In this document: piece by piece, positions 54,356-62,899 of the stretch
Position numbering within the stretch: position 1 is the first letter of the stretch
Layout: the number at the start of each line of letters is the position of its first letter
NCBI GenBank assembly: GCA_021734325.1
Contig: JAIPJF010000002.1
Location: forward strand, 62,001 to 126,000
Direction of reading: 5' to 3'
Origin: Fidelibacterota bacterium
GTDB taxonomy: Bacteria; Fidelibacterota; UBA8477; JABMPR01
Length of the DNA: 64,000 bases
Notes under the pieces: model-generated
What the model was told of the DNA's origin: nothing
What the model saw: the letters and a program-made list of their open reading frames with translations, nothing else
Database searches by the model: none
Translations under genes and position numbers: made by a program

Positions 54356-54997
54356 ATGTCAAATTCATTAAAGATCAAAATTATTGATCACGAAGACTTG
54401 CTGGATGTTGCCGGAATCCACCTGCTGGCCTTTCCAGAAAGCATATTCAGCAAGTTGGGCATTGATTGCGTGCGCAGATACTATGCCTGGCAACTCATCA
54501 GCTCTGATCAGGTCTATGCCATTGGGGCTTTTCGTGGATCGGAGCTCATTGGCTACTGTTTTGGCGGGGTCTTTCGCATGGCCTTAGGTGGATTTATCAG
54601 GAAAAATAAAGGGTTTCTGATCAAGCGCCTGGCCAGGAAACCCTGGTTGATCTTCCATCCTGCGTTTACAGGAAAGATTCTACAGGGGATCAGGCTCCTC
54701 CTGAAATTTACCTTTCTCAAAAGAAGTGTCTCAACATCAGTGCTGCAGGAGGATAAAGTACACTTTGGAATCTTAGCCATCGCTTCGCATCCCGCGTCCA
54801 GAGGTCTGGGTGTGGGTCAGCTGTTAATGGAAGATTCAGAACGCTTTGCCCGGGAGCATGGTTTTGCTCGGATGAGATTGACCGTAAGCCCAAAGAATCA
54901 AAACGCCATTCAATTCTATGAGCATATCGACTGGAAAAAAGATGCTGCTGCTGGGAAATGGCAGGGTGGCATGGTTCGGGACCTGGATCATGTTTAA
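54356..54997 (+). CDS. GNAT-family N-acetyltransferase
   Basis: The 213-residue protein has the GNAT core in its C-terminal half: GILAIASHPASRGLGVGQLLM contains the R-G-x-G-x-G/A acetyl-CoA loop (RGLGVG), followed by RMRLTVSPKNQNAIQFYEHIDW. The N-terminal half also matches (LDVAGIHLLAFPES). It could acetylate an amino sugar precursor; if so it may take the place of a PglD-type acetyltransferase, which is not seen in the window. It overlaps the start of the next gene by 8 nt. Confidence 0.85.
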   Translation: MSNSLKIKIIDHEDLLDVAGIHLLAFPESIFSKLGIDCVRRYYAWQLISSDQVYAIGAFRGSELIGYCFGGVFRMALGGFIRKNKGFLIKRLARKPWLIFHPAFTGKILQGIRLLLKFTFLKRSVSTSVLQEDKVHFGILAIASHPASRGLGVGQLLMEDSERFAREHGFARMRLTVSPKNQNAIQFYEHIDWKKDAAAGKWQGGMVRDLDHV

Positions 54998-56303
54998 AAG
55001 CCTGTTCGAACTGTATATGCGTCTGACCGGTTACAATATCCAGCTTGCAGCAAAATACTTGAAGCAGATCCAGCAATTCGATCCTGAGCAGTTTCAGGCC
55101 TGGCAGGACAAACAAAAATGGAAGATCGCCCGCTATCACTATGACCACAATCCCATGTATCGCCAAAAGGTTGGATCGCATTTTCCTGATGAGTGGGAAG
55201 CCTTACCCATCATGAAGAAATCAGATTATCAGCTGGATTTGGAGCAAATGCTCTCAGAAGGGTTTCAGCGTAAGAATTTGTATACTGCCAATACTTCCGG
55301 ATCCTCGGGACATCCCTTCTTCTTTGCCAAGAACAAGGCAGCCCATGCCATGGATTGGGCACTGATAAAGGATCGCTATCAATGGCATGGTCTTTCACTG
55401 TCTTCGAAACAGGCGCGTTTTTATGGTATTCCCCTGGGCAAATGGTCCTACGGGAAGGAAATACTGAAGGACAGGCTCATGAATCGGGTGAGATTTCCGG
55501 TTTTTGATCTTTCAGATGAGATGTTGACACAGTATGCATCAATTTTCCAGACAAAGAAATTTGAGTACGTCTATGGATATGCCAATTCACTGCTCCTTTT
55601 CGCACAATATTTGCTCAAAGAGCACTCGGTGTTAAAAAATATCTGTCCCAGTCTGAAGCTTTGTATCTCCACTTCAGAGGTGCTCTGGCCTGAAGATAGA
55701 GAGACCCTCTCTCATGCTTTTGGTGTCAAGGTGATTAATGAATATGGTGCTTCGGAAGTAGGGCTTCTGGCCTTTGAGGATCAAAACGCAGACTGGCTGC
55801 TCTGCGAAGAGACCTTGTTCATGGAAACAATCGGTGAAGCTGAACAGCAGGAACAGGGACTTGGCAGTATTGTAGTGACCGATCTTGATAATCTGGCCAT
55901 GCCCTTTATCAGATACGACATTGGGGATGTGGGTGCATTTGGAGAAGCGGATAAAGCCACTCCCAATTATCGCAAGCTCGGATCACTTTTTGGCAGGGAA
56001 AATGATACCATAAGACTCCCCAGCGGAAAAATCTCTCCCGGCCTGACCTTCTACTATGTATCCAGATCGATCCTGGAATCTTCAAATGCCTTCAAAGAAT
56101 TTATCATCAGACAAACAGCACTGGATAGCTTTGTGTTTGATATTGTCTCTGATCGGGAACTCAGCCCTGATGAAGTCCGAGAGATAAAAAATAAAATGGA
56201 AACCTATCTGGAGCCTGGACTCAAGCTGGAGATCCGCAGGGTGAGCAAAATTGAGAGACCCGCTTCGGGCAAGAGAAAGCATTTCTATTCGGAGCTCAAC
56301 TAA
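54990..56303 (+). CDS. CapK/PaaK-like adenylate-forming enzyme
   Basis: ATG 54990 is preferred over an earlier in-frame start at 54918 that would overlap the acetyltransferase gene deeply. The 437-residue protein resembles phenylacetate-CoA ligase-like proteins such as CapK: ANTSGSSGHPFFF is the phosphate-binding loop, INEYGASEVGLLAFE the adenine/substrate motif, and PFIRYDIGDVGAF a hinge-region motif. CapK-type proteins occur in capsule operons with unclear substrates; acyl activation for polymer decoration is possible. The stop shares a base with the next start. Confidence 0.85.
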   Translation: MFKSLFELYMRLTGYNIQLAAKYLKQIQQFDPEQFQAWQDKQKWKIARYHYDHNPMYRQKVGSHFPDEWEALPIMKKSDYQLDLEQMLSEGFQRKNLYTANTSGSSGHPFFFAKNKAAHAMDWALIKDRYQWHGLSLSSKQARFYGIPLGKWSYGKEILKDRLMNRVRFPVFDLSDEMLTQYASIFQTKKFEYVYGYANSLLLFAQYLLKEHSVLKNICPSLKLCISTSEVLWPEDRETLSHAFGVKVINEYGASEVGLLAFEDQNADWLLCEETLFMETIGEAEQQEQGLGSIVVTDLDNLAMPFIRYDIGDVGAFGEADKATPNYRKLGSLFGRENDTIRLPSGKISPGLTFYYVSRSILESSNAFKEFIIRQTALDSFVFDIVSDRELSPDEVREIKNKMETYLEPGLKLEIRRVSKIERPASGKRKHFYSELN

Positions 56304-57517
56304 TGCACCTTTGCATTCTCACCCAATATTATCCACCTGAGATAGGGGCCCCCCAGGCCAGACTTTCTGAGCTGGCAAAATTTATGGTCAAGAGCGGGCA
56401 CCAGGTGACCGTGCTGACCGCCATGCCTAATTATCCAACCGGTCAGGTCTTCCAGGGGTATGGAGGATTCGTCCGTAAAGAAACTCGGGATGGAGTCAGC
56501 ATCATCCGCGCGTACATCTACCCGACTAAAAGTGTAGGAATGATTCCCCGCCTGGCGAATTACTTTTCGTTCGTTAAGTCCTCCTTGATCGTGGGACTGT
56601 TATTGCTGCCCCGGCATGATGTATTGATCACTGAAAGTCCACCGCTGTTTTTAGGTATATCCGGCTATCTCCTCAGTCGGTTGAAACGAGCTAAATGGAT
56701 TTTTAATGTCTCTGACCTCTGGCCTGAATCGGCTGTAAATCTTGGCATTATCGGTGAGGGGCTCCCCCTGAAGATGTCCAAAAAGTTGGAGCGATTTTTC
56801 TATTGCCATTCATGGCTGGTAACTGGTCAAAGTCATGAGATCATTCAGAATATCAATGCACGTTACCCCGACATCAGCACACATCACCTGTCCAACGGGG
56901 TCGATATTGAGAAATTTAAGCCGGAGATGAAATCTGATATTCTTTCGCCATGGAAAGCATGCAAGAGATATACTGCTGTTTATGCCGGTCTCCATGGTAT
57001 TGCCCAGGGGCTGGACCAGATCGTCAAAGCCGCAATTGAACTTGAGCGTAAAGCACCGGAACTGCAGATCATATTCATTGGCGATGGCGCTGAAAAGCAG
57101 CAGCTTATGAAGGATGTTGAGGTGAACGGAATTTCAAATATCAGTTTTGTTGGTCCACAAGCCAGTGAGACCATGCCTCAAATATGGGCTTCTGCTGATA
57201 TTGCCCTGGTTCCCTTAAAACAATACATTCCTGGTGCCGTACCCTCAAAATTGTATGAGGCCATGGCATCTTCAGTCCCGGTTATGCTTATCGCTGAAGG
57301 TGAAGCAGCAAAGATCATTAAGGACAGTGGGGGCGGAGTTGCAATTCAACCCAATCAGATCGGAGACATTGTGAGTAAAATGGTGTTCCTGCTGAATGAT
57401 GAAAAGTCAAGAATATCGATGGGAATCTCGGGCAGAAGATTTGTTGAATTGAATTTTAACCGATATACGATTCTAAAACGTTTCACACAATTTCTTGAGG
57501 GGAAAGCTCATGATTAA
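56303..57517 (+). CDS. Family 4 glycosyltransferase, WbuB-like
   Basis: The 404-residue enzyme starts LCILTQYYPPEIGAPQARLSE and continues VLTAMPNYPTGQVF, both characteristic of the WbuB subfamily of GT4, then WIFNVSDLWPESAVNLGII. The donor half has YTAVYAGLHGIAQGLDQIV and PSKLYEAMASSVPVML. WbuB adds N-acetyl-L-fucosamine in E. coli O26; the actual donor here is unknown. Position next to the initiating sugar transferase suggests it adds the second sugar. Confidence 0.88.
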   Translation: MHLCILTQYYPPEIGAPQARLSELAKFMVKSGHQVTVLTAMPNYPTGQVFQGYGGFVRKETRDGVSIIRAYIYPTKSVGMIPRLANYFSFVKSSLIVGLLLLPRHDVLITESPPLFLGISGYLLSRLKRAKWIFNVSDLWPESAVNLGIIGEGLPLKMSKKLERFFYCHSWLVTGQSHEIIQNINARYPDISTHHLSNGVDIEKFKPEMKSDILSPWKACKRYTAVYAGLHGIAQGLDQIVKAAIELERKAPELQIIFIGDGAEKQQLMKDVEVNGISNISFVGPQASETMPQIWASADIALVPLKQYIPGAVPSKLYEAMASSVPVMLIAEGEAAKIIKDSGGGVAIQPNQIGDIVSKMVFLLNDEKSRISMGISGRRFVELNFNRYTILKRFTQFLEGKAHD

Positions 57518-57547
57518 TATACGGACTGAGATTCAAGGGGTGCACCC

Positions 57548-58720
57548 ATGTCAATAAAGGTACCTTTTCACAAGCCAATCTTTCCAGAGGACCTGAATGC
57601 CTTTCTCAAGGAATCAACTGATTCCGGCTGGGTGACCACCGGCCCAAAAGTTTCCGAGTTCGAAGCAAAGCTATGCGACTATCTGGATGCAGAGCATGTG
57701 GTTGCCGTCAATTCATGTACGGCCGCTCTCCATCTTGCCCTGGCAGCCAGAGGAATTGGGGCCGGCGATAAATTTATTGTCCCCACCTTTACTTTTGTCG
57801 CTTCGGTTGAGGTCGGCGAGTATCTCGGTGCTGAACCTGTCCTGATTGACACGGATCCACTGACATTCAATCTTGATCTTGATCTGGCTGAAAAATGCCT
57901 GAAGGAAGATATTGAGGGAAAGATCAAGGCCATCATCCCGGTTCATTTTGCCGGCCTGGCAGTGGACATGGTTCGCGTTCACCAACTGGCTGAAAAATAT
58001 CATTTATTTGTTCTGGAAGATGCAGCCCATGCCATCGAAACGGTGTCCACTTACGGCAAGGTTGGTCACACGCCACATGCTGCTGCCTTCTCGTTTTATG
58101 CCAACAAGAATATCACCACCGGTGGAGAGGGAGGAGCCCTGGCCACTAACGATGCTGAGCTTGCAGATAAAGTTCGTAAATTATCACTCCATGGTATGTC
58201 AAAAGATGGCTGGAAGCGCTTTGAGACCGGTGGGAAATGGGCCTATGATGTTTCTGAATTGGGCTACAAATACAATATGACCGATATTGCAGCAGCCTTT
58301 GGTCTGGAACAATTATCCCATATCAGTGACTGGCATGCCCGTCGCCTAGAAATTGTGGAGAAATACTGTAAAAAATTCTCTCCCATCAAGGGCCTCATAC
58401 TGCCAACCCACCTCCCAGGTGAAGTGCATGCCTGGCACCTGTTCGTGATTCAGATGATACCGGAATTGTGGCGTATAGACAGGAATACCTTGATTGGAAA
58501 GATCAATGAAAAGGGCATTGGGACATCTGTTCATTATATTCCGATTCACATGCATTCCTATTATTCAAAAAAATATGGATACAAGCCTGGTGATTTTCCG
58601 GAGGCCCAAAAACTTTCGGAGACAGTGATCACCTTGCCACTCTACCCGGGGATGCGTGAGGAGCAGGTGGAAGCCGTTCTCAGGACATTATCAGAATTAT
58701 GGCGAACGTATAAAAAATGA
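57548..58720 (+). CDS. DegT/DnrJ/EryC1 aminotransferase, PglE/PseC-like
   Basis: The 390-residue PLP enzyme has WVTTGPKVSEFEAKL, VAVNSCTAALHLAL, PVHFAGLAVDM, LEDAAHAIET and a Schiff-base lysine K187 in FYANKNITTGGEGG, the signature of UDP-4-amino-4,6-dideoxy sugar aminotransferases. It stands just before the PglC-like transferase and is followed downstream by a PglF/WbpM-like dehydratase. That points to amination of a UDP-4-keto-6-deoxy-HexNAc. ATGA overlap with the next gene. Confidence 0.88.
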   Translation: MSIKVPFHKPIFPEDLNAFLKESTDSGWVTTGPKVSEFEAKLCDYLDAEHVVAVNSCTAALHLALAARGIGAGDKFIVPTFTFVASVEVGEYLGAEPVLIDTDPLTFNLDLDLAEKCLKEDIEGKIKAIIPVHFAGLAVDMVRVHQLAEKYHLFVLEDAAHAIETVSTYGKVGHTPHAAAFSFYANKNITTGGEGGALATNDAELADKVRKLSLHGMSKDGWKRFETGGKWAYDVSELGYKYNMTDIAAAFGLEQLSHISDWHARRLEIVEKYCKKFSPIKGLILPTHLPGEVHAWHLFVIQMIPELWRIDRNTLIGKINEKGIGTSVHYIPIHMHSYYSKKYGYKPGDFPEAQKLSETVITLPLYPGMREEQVEAVLRTLSELWRTYKK

Positions 58721-59373
58721 TCAGTATTTTTTCCCGACTGGTAGCCCTCATTTTACTGCTGCTGTTATCACCTCTTCTCATCGTCATCAGTTTGGGGTCT
58801 TTCATATTTCAGGGGCTTCCCATTCTTTTTAAACAGGAAAGAGTCGGTTATAAATTTAAGGCTTTTCAACTCTATAAATTCAGATCCATGCGGAGTGATG
58901 ATCGGAAGTCAAAGATCACAGCAGCCAATGACAGTCGGGTCACTGCCTGGGGTGAGATCCTGCGAATGACCAAGCTGGATGAATTACCACAACTGTGGAA
59001 TATCGTCAAAGGTGAGATGCGCTTCATCGGACCACGCCCTGAGGTTGATGAATTCTTTACACTGGAAGATTTTTCTTTCCTCAAGAACATCAAACCTGGA
59101 TTGACGGATTTCTCCTCTATCCTGTTCAGGCAGGAAGCCTCCATCCTGACAAACAAGGGCGGAGTCGAGCGTTATCCGGAACTGCTCCAGCTAAAATTGA
59201 AATTGGGCCATCTGTATGAACAGCATAAATCTCTCTGGCTGGATCTGGAACTGGTGCTTCTGACCATCCTCTCAATTATTTCTGCCCGATTGGCAGCGAA
59301 TATGGTAAAAAAGTATTTTATCCAGGGTTACGACCCAAGTTTGATCACTGAGATCGATGGATGGCTTGATTGA
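58717..59373 (+). CDS. PglC-like undecaprenyl-phosphate sugar phosphotransferase
   Basis: A 218-residue monotopic phosphoglycosyl transferase: one N-terminal re-entrant hydrophobic segment (ALILLLLLSPLLIVISLGS), PILFKQERVGYKFKAFQLYKF (shown partly: QERVGYKFK), MTKLDELPQLWNIVKGEM and the catalytic-loop RFIGPRPEVDE. These enzymes move a sugar-1-phosphate onto undecaprenyl phosphate and start repeat-unit assembly. The size is that of the minimal PglC/WecP-type core, without the WbaP membrane extension. It is the last gene of the closely packed run; a repeat-rich gap follows. Confidence 0.95.
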   Translation: MISIFSRLVALILLLLLSPLLIVISLGSFIFQGLPILFKQERVGYKFKAFQLYKFRSMRSDDRKSKITAANDSRVTAWGEILRMTKLDELPQLWNIVKGEMRFIGPRPEVDEFFTLEDFSFLKNIKPGLTDFSSILFRQEASILTNKGGVERYPELLQLKLKLGHLYEQHKSLWLDLELVLLTILSIISARLAANMVKKYFIQGYDPSLITEIDGWLD

Positions 59374-59784
59374 GGATATGAGAATATACGCTAAGTGTCT
59401 TCGAACCCGAACTCACTTCCGAGATTGCTTCTCCCGATCCCGACACAGGTGTCGGAATCGGGATCGCAAAGACACGAAAAGTATATGGTTTTGACCCGGA
59501 TCGTCTTCGCGAGGAAGCCCCGACAAGGATGTCGGGGGTGACGTGGCGATCTCTGTCCCTGGATCCGCTGGGAAAGTTACCTTTCGTCATCCTGCCTGCC
59601 GGCACCTCGATACATCCCTTACGGGACACTCGGTGACCGGCACCAGACCGAACCCTGAGCACCTCATCCCGAGCGTCACTTTGAGCCCTTCGGTTTCGCT
59701 CAGGATAAACTCCGACGAAGTGTGAGGGATCTCTGATCAGCATTTAGCCGGCAAACACAAGCAGACAAATATTCAGGAATAAAA
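59374..59784. repeat. Repeat-rich intergenic region with hairpins
   Basis: This 411-nt gap has no credible gene. It holds an imperfect hairpin at 59433-59462 (CCCGAT and CCGACAC arms, one mismatch), a copy of a 53-nt dispersed repeat (59501-59553) with a perfect CCCCGACA/TGTCGGGG hairpin (59518-59537), and a segment GGCACCTCGATACAT...CTCGGTGACCGG (59601-59640) that recurs at 62191-62235. CCCGAGCGTCAC at 59671-59682 recurs near 61903. Antisense and sense reading frames here are by-products of the repeats. The hairpins may also terminate the long operon. Confidence 0.7.
59501..59553. repeat. Dispersed 53-nt repeat, copy 1
   Basis: The segment from TCGTCTTCGCGAGGAAGCCC through GGCGATCTC matches 62723-62775 with two differences (T/A and A/C). 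It contains a perfect 8-bp hairpin, CCCCGACA (59518-59525) and TGTCGGGG (59530-59537). The conserved flanks and internal hairpin resemble the small palindromic repeats scattered between genes in many bacteria. Confidence 0.85.
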
Positions 59785-61152
59785 ATGCTAAATAAACTCT
59801 ACAAACCACTCTTTCTCATGGTGGTGATATTTCAAACCCTCCAAGCCGGAGAATCACCAGCACATATCCTCCTCCAGGGCCAGTCAGCCTTGATGCCCTA
59901 TCTCATGTGGGATGAGATCCAGCAGGATGAGATCCAATACGGTTATTATTTGCCGGCAATGGAGCGACCATCCCCTTATCCGTCCATGGGGGCATTTTAT
60001 CAGAACTGGCTCAGTCGCTCCGATATTCCCATTTCCCTCAGGCTTCATGCAGACCTCCTGACCCAGAATGGGCAGGGAGCAAGACAAGTCATCCAGGGAA
60101 CAGCTCAGCTGCAGTTGAGCGAGCGCATAAGCTTTCAGAATGATTTTGAATTTGACAGTGACGGATATGCAGATTCTCACTTCAGAGGGGCCAAGACACA
60201 GGCCTTTGGTGATTGGACCTTCTATGCCCAGAATGCCACAATTAGCTACATCTATGAACAAGGCCATTTTGTTGCAGGCAGGGGCAATGTGTTTACTTCA
60301 GTATTTGGCGAAAGTGTGCTTCTGAATCAAAATTATACGCCTGCTGAAAATCTCTGGTGGCATCATACCGTTAGTAAACTCTCCTTTGACTGGGTGGTTA
60401 CATCTCTTGAGCCTGTGAATGGCAATAACCGCTTTTTAACCCTCCATCGCTATGCCTATGAGGCGAACAGATGGCGTATCGGATTTTCGGAGATGGTCAT
60501 GGTTGACTATATTTCGCTGGGGGCACCTCAGATCCGCTACCTCATGCCGGCGTCCATCTTTTATGAGACCGAAGTGAATGGCGGGAGCAATAACAATATG
60601 ATGTGGGCTTTTGATTTTATCAAAAAGCTCCGGAAGATGACCTTGAATGGTGAATTGCTGGTTGATGACTATGCTCTGGACAAGGGGACGCCGCCAAAAT
60701 TAGCTGTGAAGCTAGGGATTGGGTATACCCATGCCCTTGCTGATGTATATGCAGAATATGTGCGCGTTAATCGCTGGACCGGTAATTTTTACGATCCTGA
60801 ATTGAGGTTCGTCGAAAATGGGACCTTGATCGGGTCTCCTCTCGGGCCTGACTCCCATGGGATCAGAATTCTGGTCTTTAAGGAGGTGAAAGACCGGTTC
60901 TTTACCAATCTCACCCTGCGATGGACCGAATCAGGGTCAGGAAATATCGATGAATGGCCTGACTATATTGGCAACAGCGCCAATTTTGGGTATAATTCTG
61001 AACCTTTCCCCAGTCGACCGATTTCAACAGAATATCAGGCTCAGCTGAAACTTGACTACTTTTACAATGCCCATCTCAATGCGGCCATGTCCATGGATGT
61101 ATCCTCGAGCAAGGGGCCAGTATTTCAATTTCATCTGCGCTTTGCATTGTGA
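59785..61152 (+). CDS. Wzi-like capsule assembly outer-membrane protein
   Basis: A 455-residue secreted protein: N-terminal signal KPLFLMVVIFQTLQAG, then alternating beta strands and a terminal aromatic-basic strand ending FHLRFAL, as in outer-membrane barrels. Motifs typical of Wzi-family proteins are FLTLHRYAYEANRWRIGFSE, IRYLMPASIFYETEVNG, LNGELLVDDYALDKG and TLIGSPLGPDSHGIRI. Wzi anchors capsule at the cell surface. The gene follows the polysaccharide operon after the repeat-rich gap and may have its own promoter. Confidence 0.72.
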   Translation: MLNKLYKPLFLMVVIFQTLQAGESPAHILLQGQSALMPYLMWDEIQQDEIQYGYYLPAMERPSPYPSMGAFYQNWLSRSDIPISLRLHADLLTQNGQGARQVIQGTAQLQLSERISFQNDFEFDSDGYADSHFRGAKTQAFGDWTFYAQNATISYIYEQGHFVAGRGNVFTSVFGESVLLNQNYTPAENLWWHHTVSKLSFDWVVTSLEPVNGNNRFLTLHRYAYEANRWRIGFSEMVMVDYISLGAPQIRYLMPASIFYETEVNGGSNNNMMWAFDFIKKLRKMTLNGELLVDDYALDKGTPPKLAVKLGIGYTHALADVYAEYVRVNRWTGNFYDPELRFVENGTLIGSPLGPDSHGIRILVFKEVKDRFFTNLTLRWTESGSGNIDEWPDYIGNSANFGYNSEPFPSRPISTEYQAQLKLDYFYNAHLNAAMSMDVSSSKGPVFQFHLRFAL

Positions 61153-61231
61153 GATGATTCAATGAAAGGGTGGCGGTCAGGTGTTAAGAGAAAAGCATAC
61201 GTAGTGCTAGACCCTTCATAAGAACCATAGG

Positions 61232-61256
61232 AATATAATTATATTATAATTATATT
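61232..61256 (+). promoter_or_regulatory. Perfect AT-rich palindrome, likely brnTA operator
   Basis: AATATAATTAT (61232-61242) and ATAATTATATT (61246-61256) form a perfect 11-bp inverted repeat around a 3-nt spacer, ending 6 nt before the brnT start codon. BrnT-BrnA complexes are known to repress their own promoter, so this is the natural operator. The element also contains TATAAT-like hexamers that could be the -10 box. Confidence 0.6.
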
Positions 61257-61262
61257 AGCAAT

Positions 61263-61550
61263 ATGAATGATATCAAGTTTACATGGGATAAAATTAAGGC
61301 CAAGAGCAACCATCGTAAACATGGAGTATCATTCGAGGAGGCAACGACAGTATTTTATGATGATTTTGCATTGGAATTCTACGATCAATCACATTCACAG
61401 CTTGAAGAGGATAGGTTCCTCATGCTTGGAATGAGTGGAAAGACACGACTTCTTATTGTCTGTCACTGCTTCAAAGAAGATGATTCGACGATTCGAATTA
61501 TTTCTGCAAGGGAAGCAACGAAGGATGAAGCAAAGTTTTACAAAAGGTGA
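61263..61550 (+). CDS. brnT: BrnT-family ribonuclease toxin
   Basis: The 95-residue protein matches BrnT throughout: FTWDKIKAKSNHRKHGVSFEEA at the N-terminus (shown partly: NHRKHGVSFEEA), EEDRFLMLGMSGKTRLLIV, and the C-terminal IRIISAREATKDEAKFY. BrnT is a RelE-fold ribonuclease that inhibits translation. The antitoxin gene follows after 4 nt in the usual toxin-first order. A palindrome overlaps the promoter region. Confidence 0.95.
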   Translation: MNDIKFTWDKIKAKSNHRKHGVSFEEATTVFYDDFALEFYDQSHSQLEEDRFLMLGMSGKTRLLIVCHCFKEDDSTIRIISAREATKDEAKFYKR

Positions 61551-61554
61551 CATT

Positions 61555-61770
61555 ATGAAAAAAGAATATGATCTTGGGGCAATGAAAAGTCGAAAGAACC
61601 CTTATTCAAAGCACTTGAAAAAGCAGGTGACAATACGTTTAGGTGTTGATGTAATTGATTATTTCAAGAGCCTGGCTGAAGAAACAGGCGTTCCATACCA
61701 GAATCTTATCAATTCCTACCTTCTGGATTGTGCTCAGCATAAGAAAAAGCCCTTAATGACCTGGTCATAA
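61555..61770 (+). CDS. brnA: BrnA-family antitoxin
   Basis: ATG 61555 follows AAAAGGTGAC; a start at 61435 would overlap brnT deeply. The 71-residue protein has a basic N-terminal half and a ribbon-helix-helix-like C-terminal half (VTIRLGVDVIDYFKSLAEET, then GVPYQNLINSYLLD). BrnA neutralises BrnT and represses the operon. The pair is complete; no frameshift is visible. Confidence 0.92.
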   Translation: MKKEYDLGAMKSRKNPYSKHLKKQVTIRLGVDVIDYFKSLAEETGVPYQNLINSYLLDCAQHKKKPLMTWS

Positions 61771-62268
61771 GATTCAAGGCCGAGGGTCTAACAGGCGTAG
61801 GTAACCGTTTCAACGGTTTCTAAAAAGGCATGCTCGTCGAATTACCTCACACGACAGGGCCTACCTTCGTCGGTGCGACGTGTGTGGGGCCGTAGCGCGT
61901 CAACCCGAGCGTCACACTGCTTGCTGGGGCGTAACCGACAGGCGAAAATCGGAGCGGAGTCGAAGTGCGAGGGGGAAGGATCTCAGAATTTGGCGGGTTG
62001 GCAGGAATCAGAGAGGGAGCCTGCCCCTCCCCGTCTTCGCGAGCGAACAGAGTGAGTGCGGCGATCTCGGATTCGGAGATTGCCACGTCGTTCCAGCTTC
62101 GCTGTAACCCCTCGCAATGACACAACAGGATTTGATTGGGGAATGAATGATACACAGGGAAAGAATTAAAACGGAAGGTATCGCAGACCCGGCACCTCGA
62201 TACATTCGACGCCAGCGCCGAATACTCGGTGACCGGGTTGACTCGATAAAAGAATGGAATGAAGCTTA
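61771..62268. repeat. Repeat-rich intergenic region after brnTA
   Basis: The 498-nt gap contains a perfect hairpin AACCGTT/AACGGTT (61803-61809 and 61812-61818), CCCGAGCGTCAC near 61903, a TCTTCGCGAG segment near 62034 shared with the 53-nt repeat, GAGATTGCCACG (about 62076-62087) and CGCAATGACAC (about 62114) related to the segment at 62664-62695, and the GGCACCTCGATACAT...CTCGGTGACCGGG block at 62191-62236. A long antisense open frame here has repetitive, repeat-derived composition and is not considered a gene. Confidence 0.65.
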
Positions 62269-62691
62269 ATGGAAGGATATCTCTACATTCTGGAATGCGC
62301 CGACGGCACCTTCTATACAGGGAGTACGAACGATCTTTCTCGGAGGATGGAAGAACATAATACTGGTAATGGAGCCAATTACACCAAAAGACGCCTGCCT
62401 GTGAAATTGGTATACACTGAATCATTTGACCGGATTGATGCTGCCTTCTATCGAGAGAAGCAGGTCCAAAACTGGAATCGTAAGAAGAAAATTGCCTTGA
62501 TTGAAGGCGGACTCAATGAACTTCCGAAATTATCAAAGAAAAAGTTCACCTCGATACACCCCGATGAATCGGGGTGTATCGAAACGGAAGGTATCGAAGG
62601 GTTCGGTGATAGTCATAAGATGGTTCGAAGGGCTCAGTCTCGAGCAGAAGGTAAAAAGTGGGGATTGCCACGCACTTCGTGCTCGCAATGA
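62269..62691 (+). CDS. GIY-YIG nuclease-domain protein with repeat-derived tail
   Basis: Residues 1-85 form a complete UPF0213/YhbQ-type GIY-YIG domain: GYLYILECADGTFYTGSTND (with Y-I-L and Y-T-G for the two halves), the catalytic-region Arg in RRMEEHN, and FYREKQVQNWNRKKKIALIEG with the conserved Glu. Such small proteins normally end at about 85-95 residues. Here the frame continues about 50 residues through a perfect hairpin (62551-62582) and other dispersed-repeat sequence before stopping. The tail is probably an accident of repeat insertion. The family's role is unclear; DNA-repair-related nuclease activity has been proposed for YhbQ-like members. Confidence 0.88.
   Translation: MEGYLYILECADGTFYTGSTNDLSRRMEEHNTGNGANYTKRRLPVKLVYTESFDRIDAAFYREKQVQNWNRKKKIALIEGGLNELPKLSKKKFTSIHPDESGCIETEGIEGFGDSHKMVRRAQSRAEGKKWGLPRTSCSQ
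62551..62582. repeat. Perfect 15-bp hairpin inside the GIY-YIG gene
   Basis: TCGATACACCCCGAT (62551-62565) and ATCGGGGTGTATCGA (62568-62582) are exact reverse complements separated by 2 nt. The arm begins with the CTCGATACA core that also occurs at about 59606 and 62196, so it belongs to the dispersed repeat family. It lies in the 3' third of the GIY-YIG reading frame and encodes residues about 95-105. Confidence 0.95.
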
Positions 62692-62722
62692 CGGGATTCG
62701 AGAACACGAGAATAGACCCTAA

Positions 62723-62775
62723 TCGTCATCGCGAGGAAGCCCCGACAAGGATGTCGGGGGTGCCGTGGCGATCTC
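62723..62775. repeat. Dispersed 53-nt repeat, copy 2
   Basis: This segment matches 59501-59553 with two substitutions and keeps the CCCCGACA/TGTCGGGG hairpin. It occupies the gap between the GIY-YIG gene and the dehydratase gene; the rest of that gap (62692-62899) is AT-rich and shows nothing else. Confidence 0.85.
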
Positions 62776-62899
62776 AAATCTTTGGCTAGATGCCGCCAAA
62801 GGATCTTTTCTACAAATAAAATTTAACGCCTTGGCTGAAAATGACTATCTTGACTGATCTTGAAATAGAATGTTACGAAATTAAAATTGTGACGAATCC

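Noticed and set aside
59345-59743. Minus-strand open frame of 132 codons after the PglC-like gene
   Set aside because: It is made of the dispersed hairpin repeats and has no recognisable domain.
61847-62425. Minus-strand open frame of 192 codons
   Set aside because: It runs through repeat-rich sequence and into the 5' half of the well-supported GIY-YIG gene on the opposite strand; its composition is repeat-derived.
62269-62691. GIY-YIG gene as a homing endonuclease in an intron
   Set aside because: The protein is the small YhbQ/UPF0213 type, and no interrupted host gene or intron structure is visible around it.
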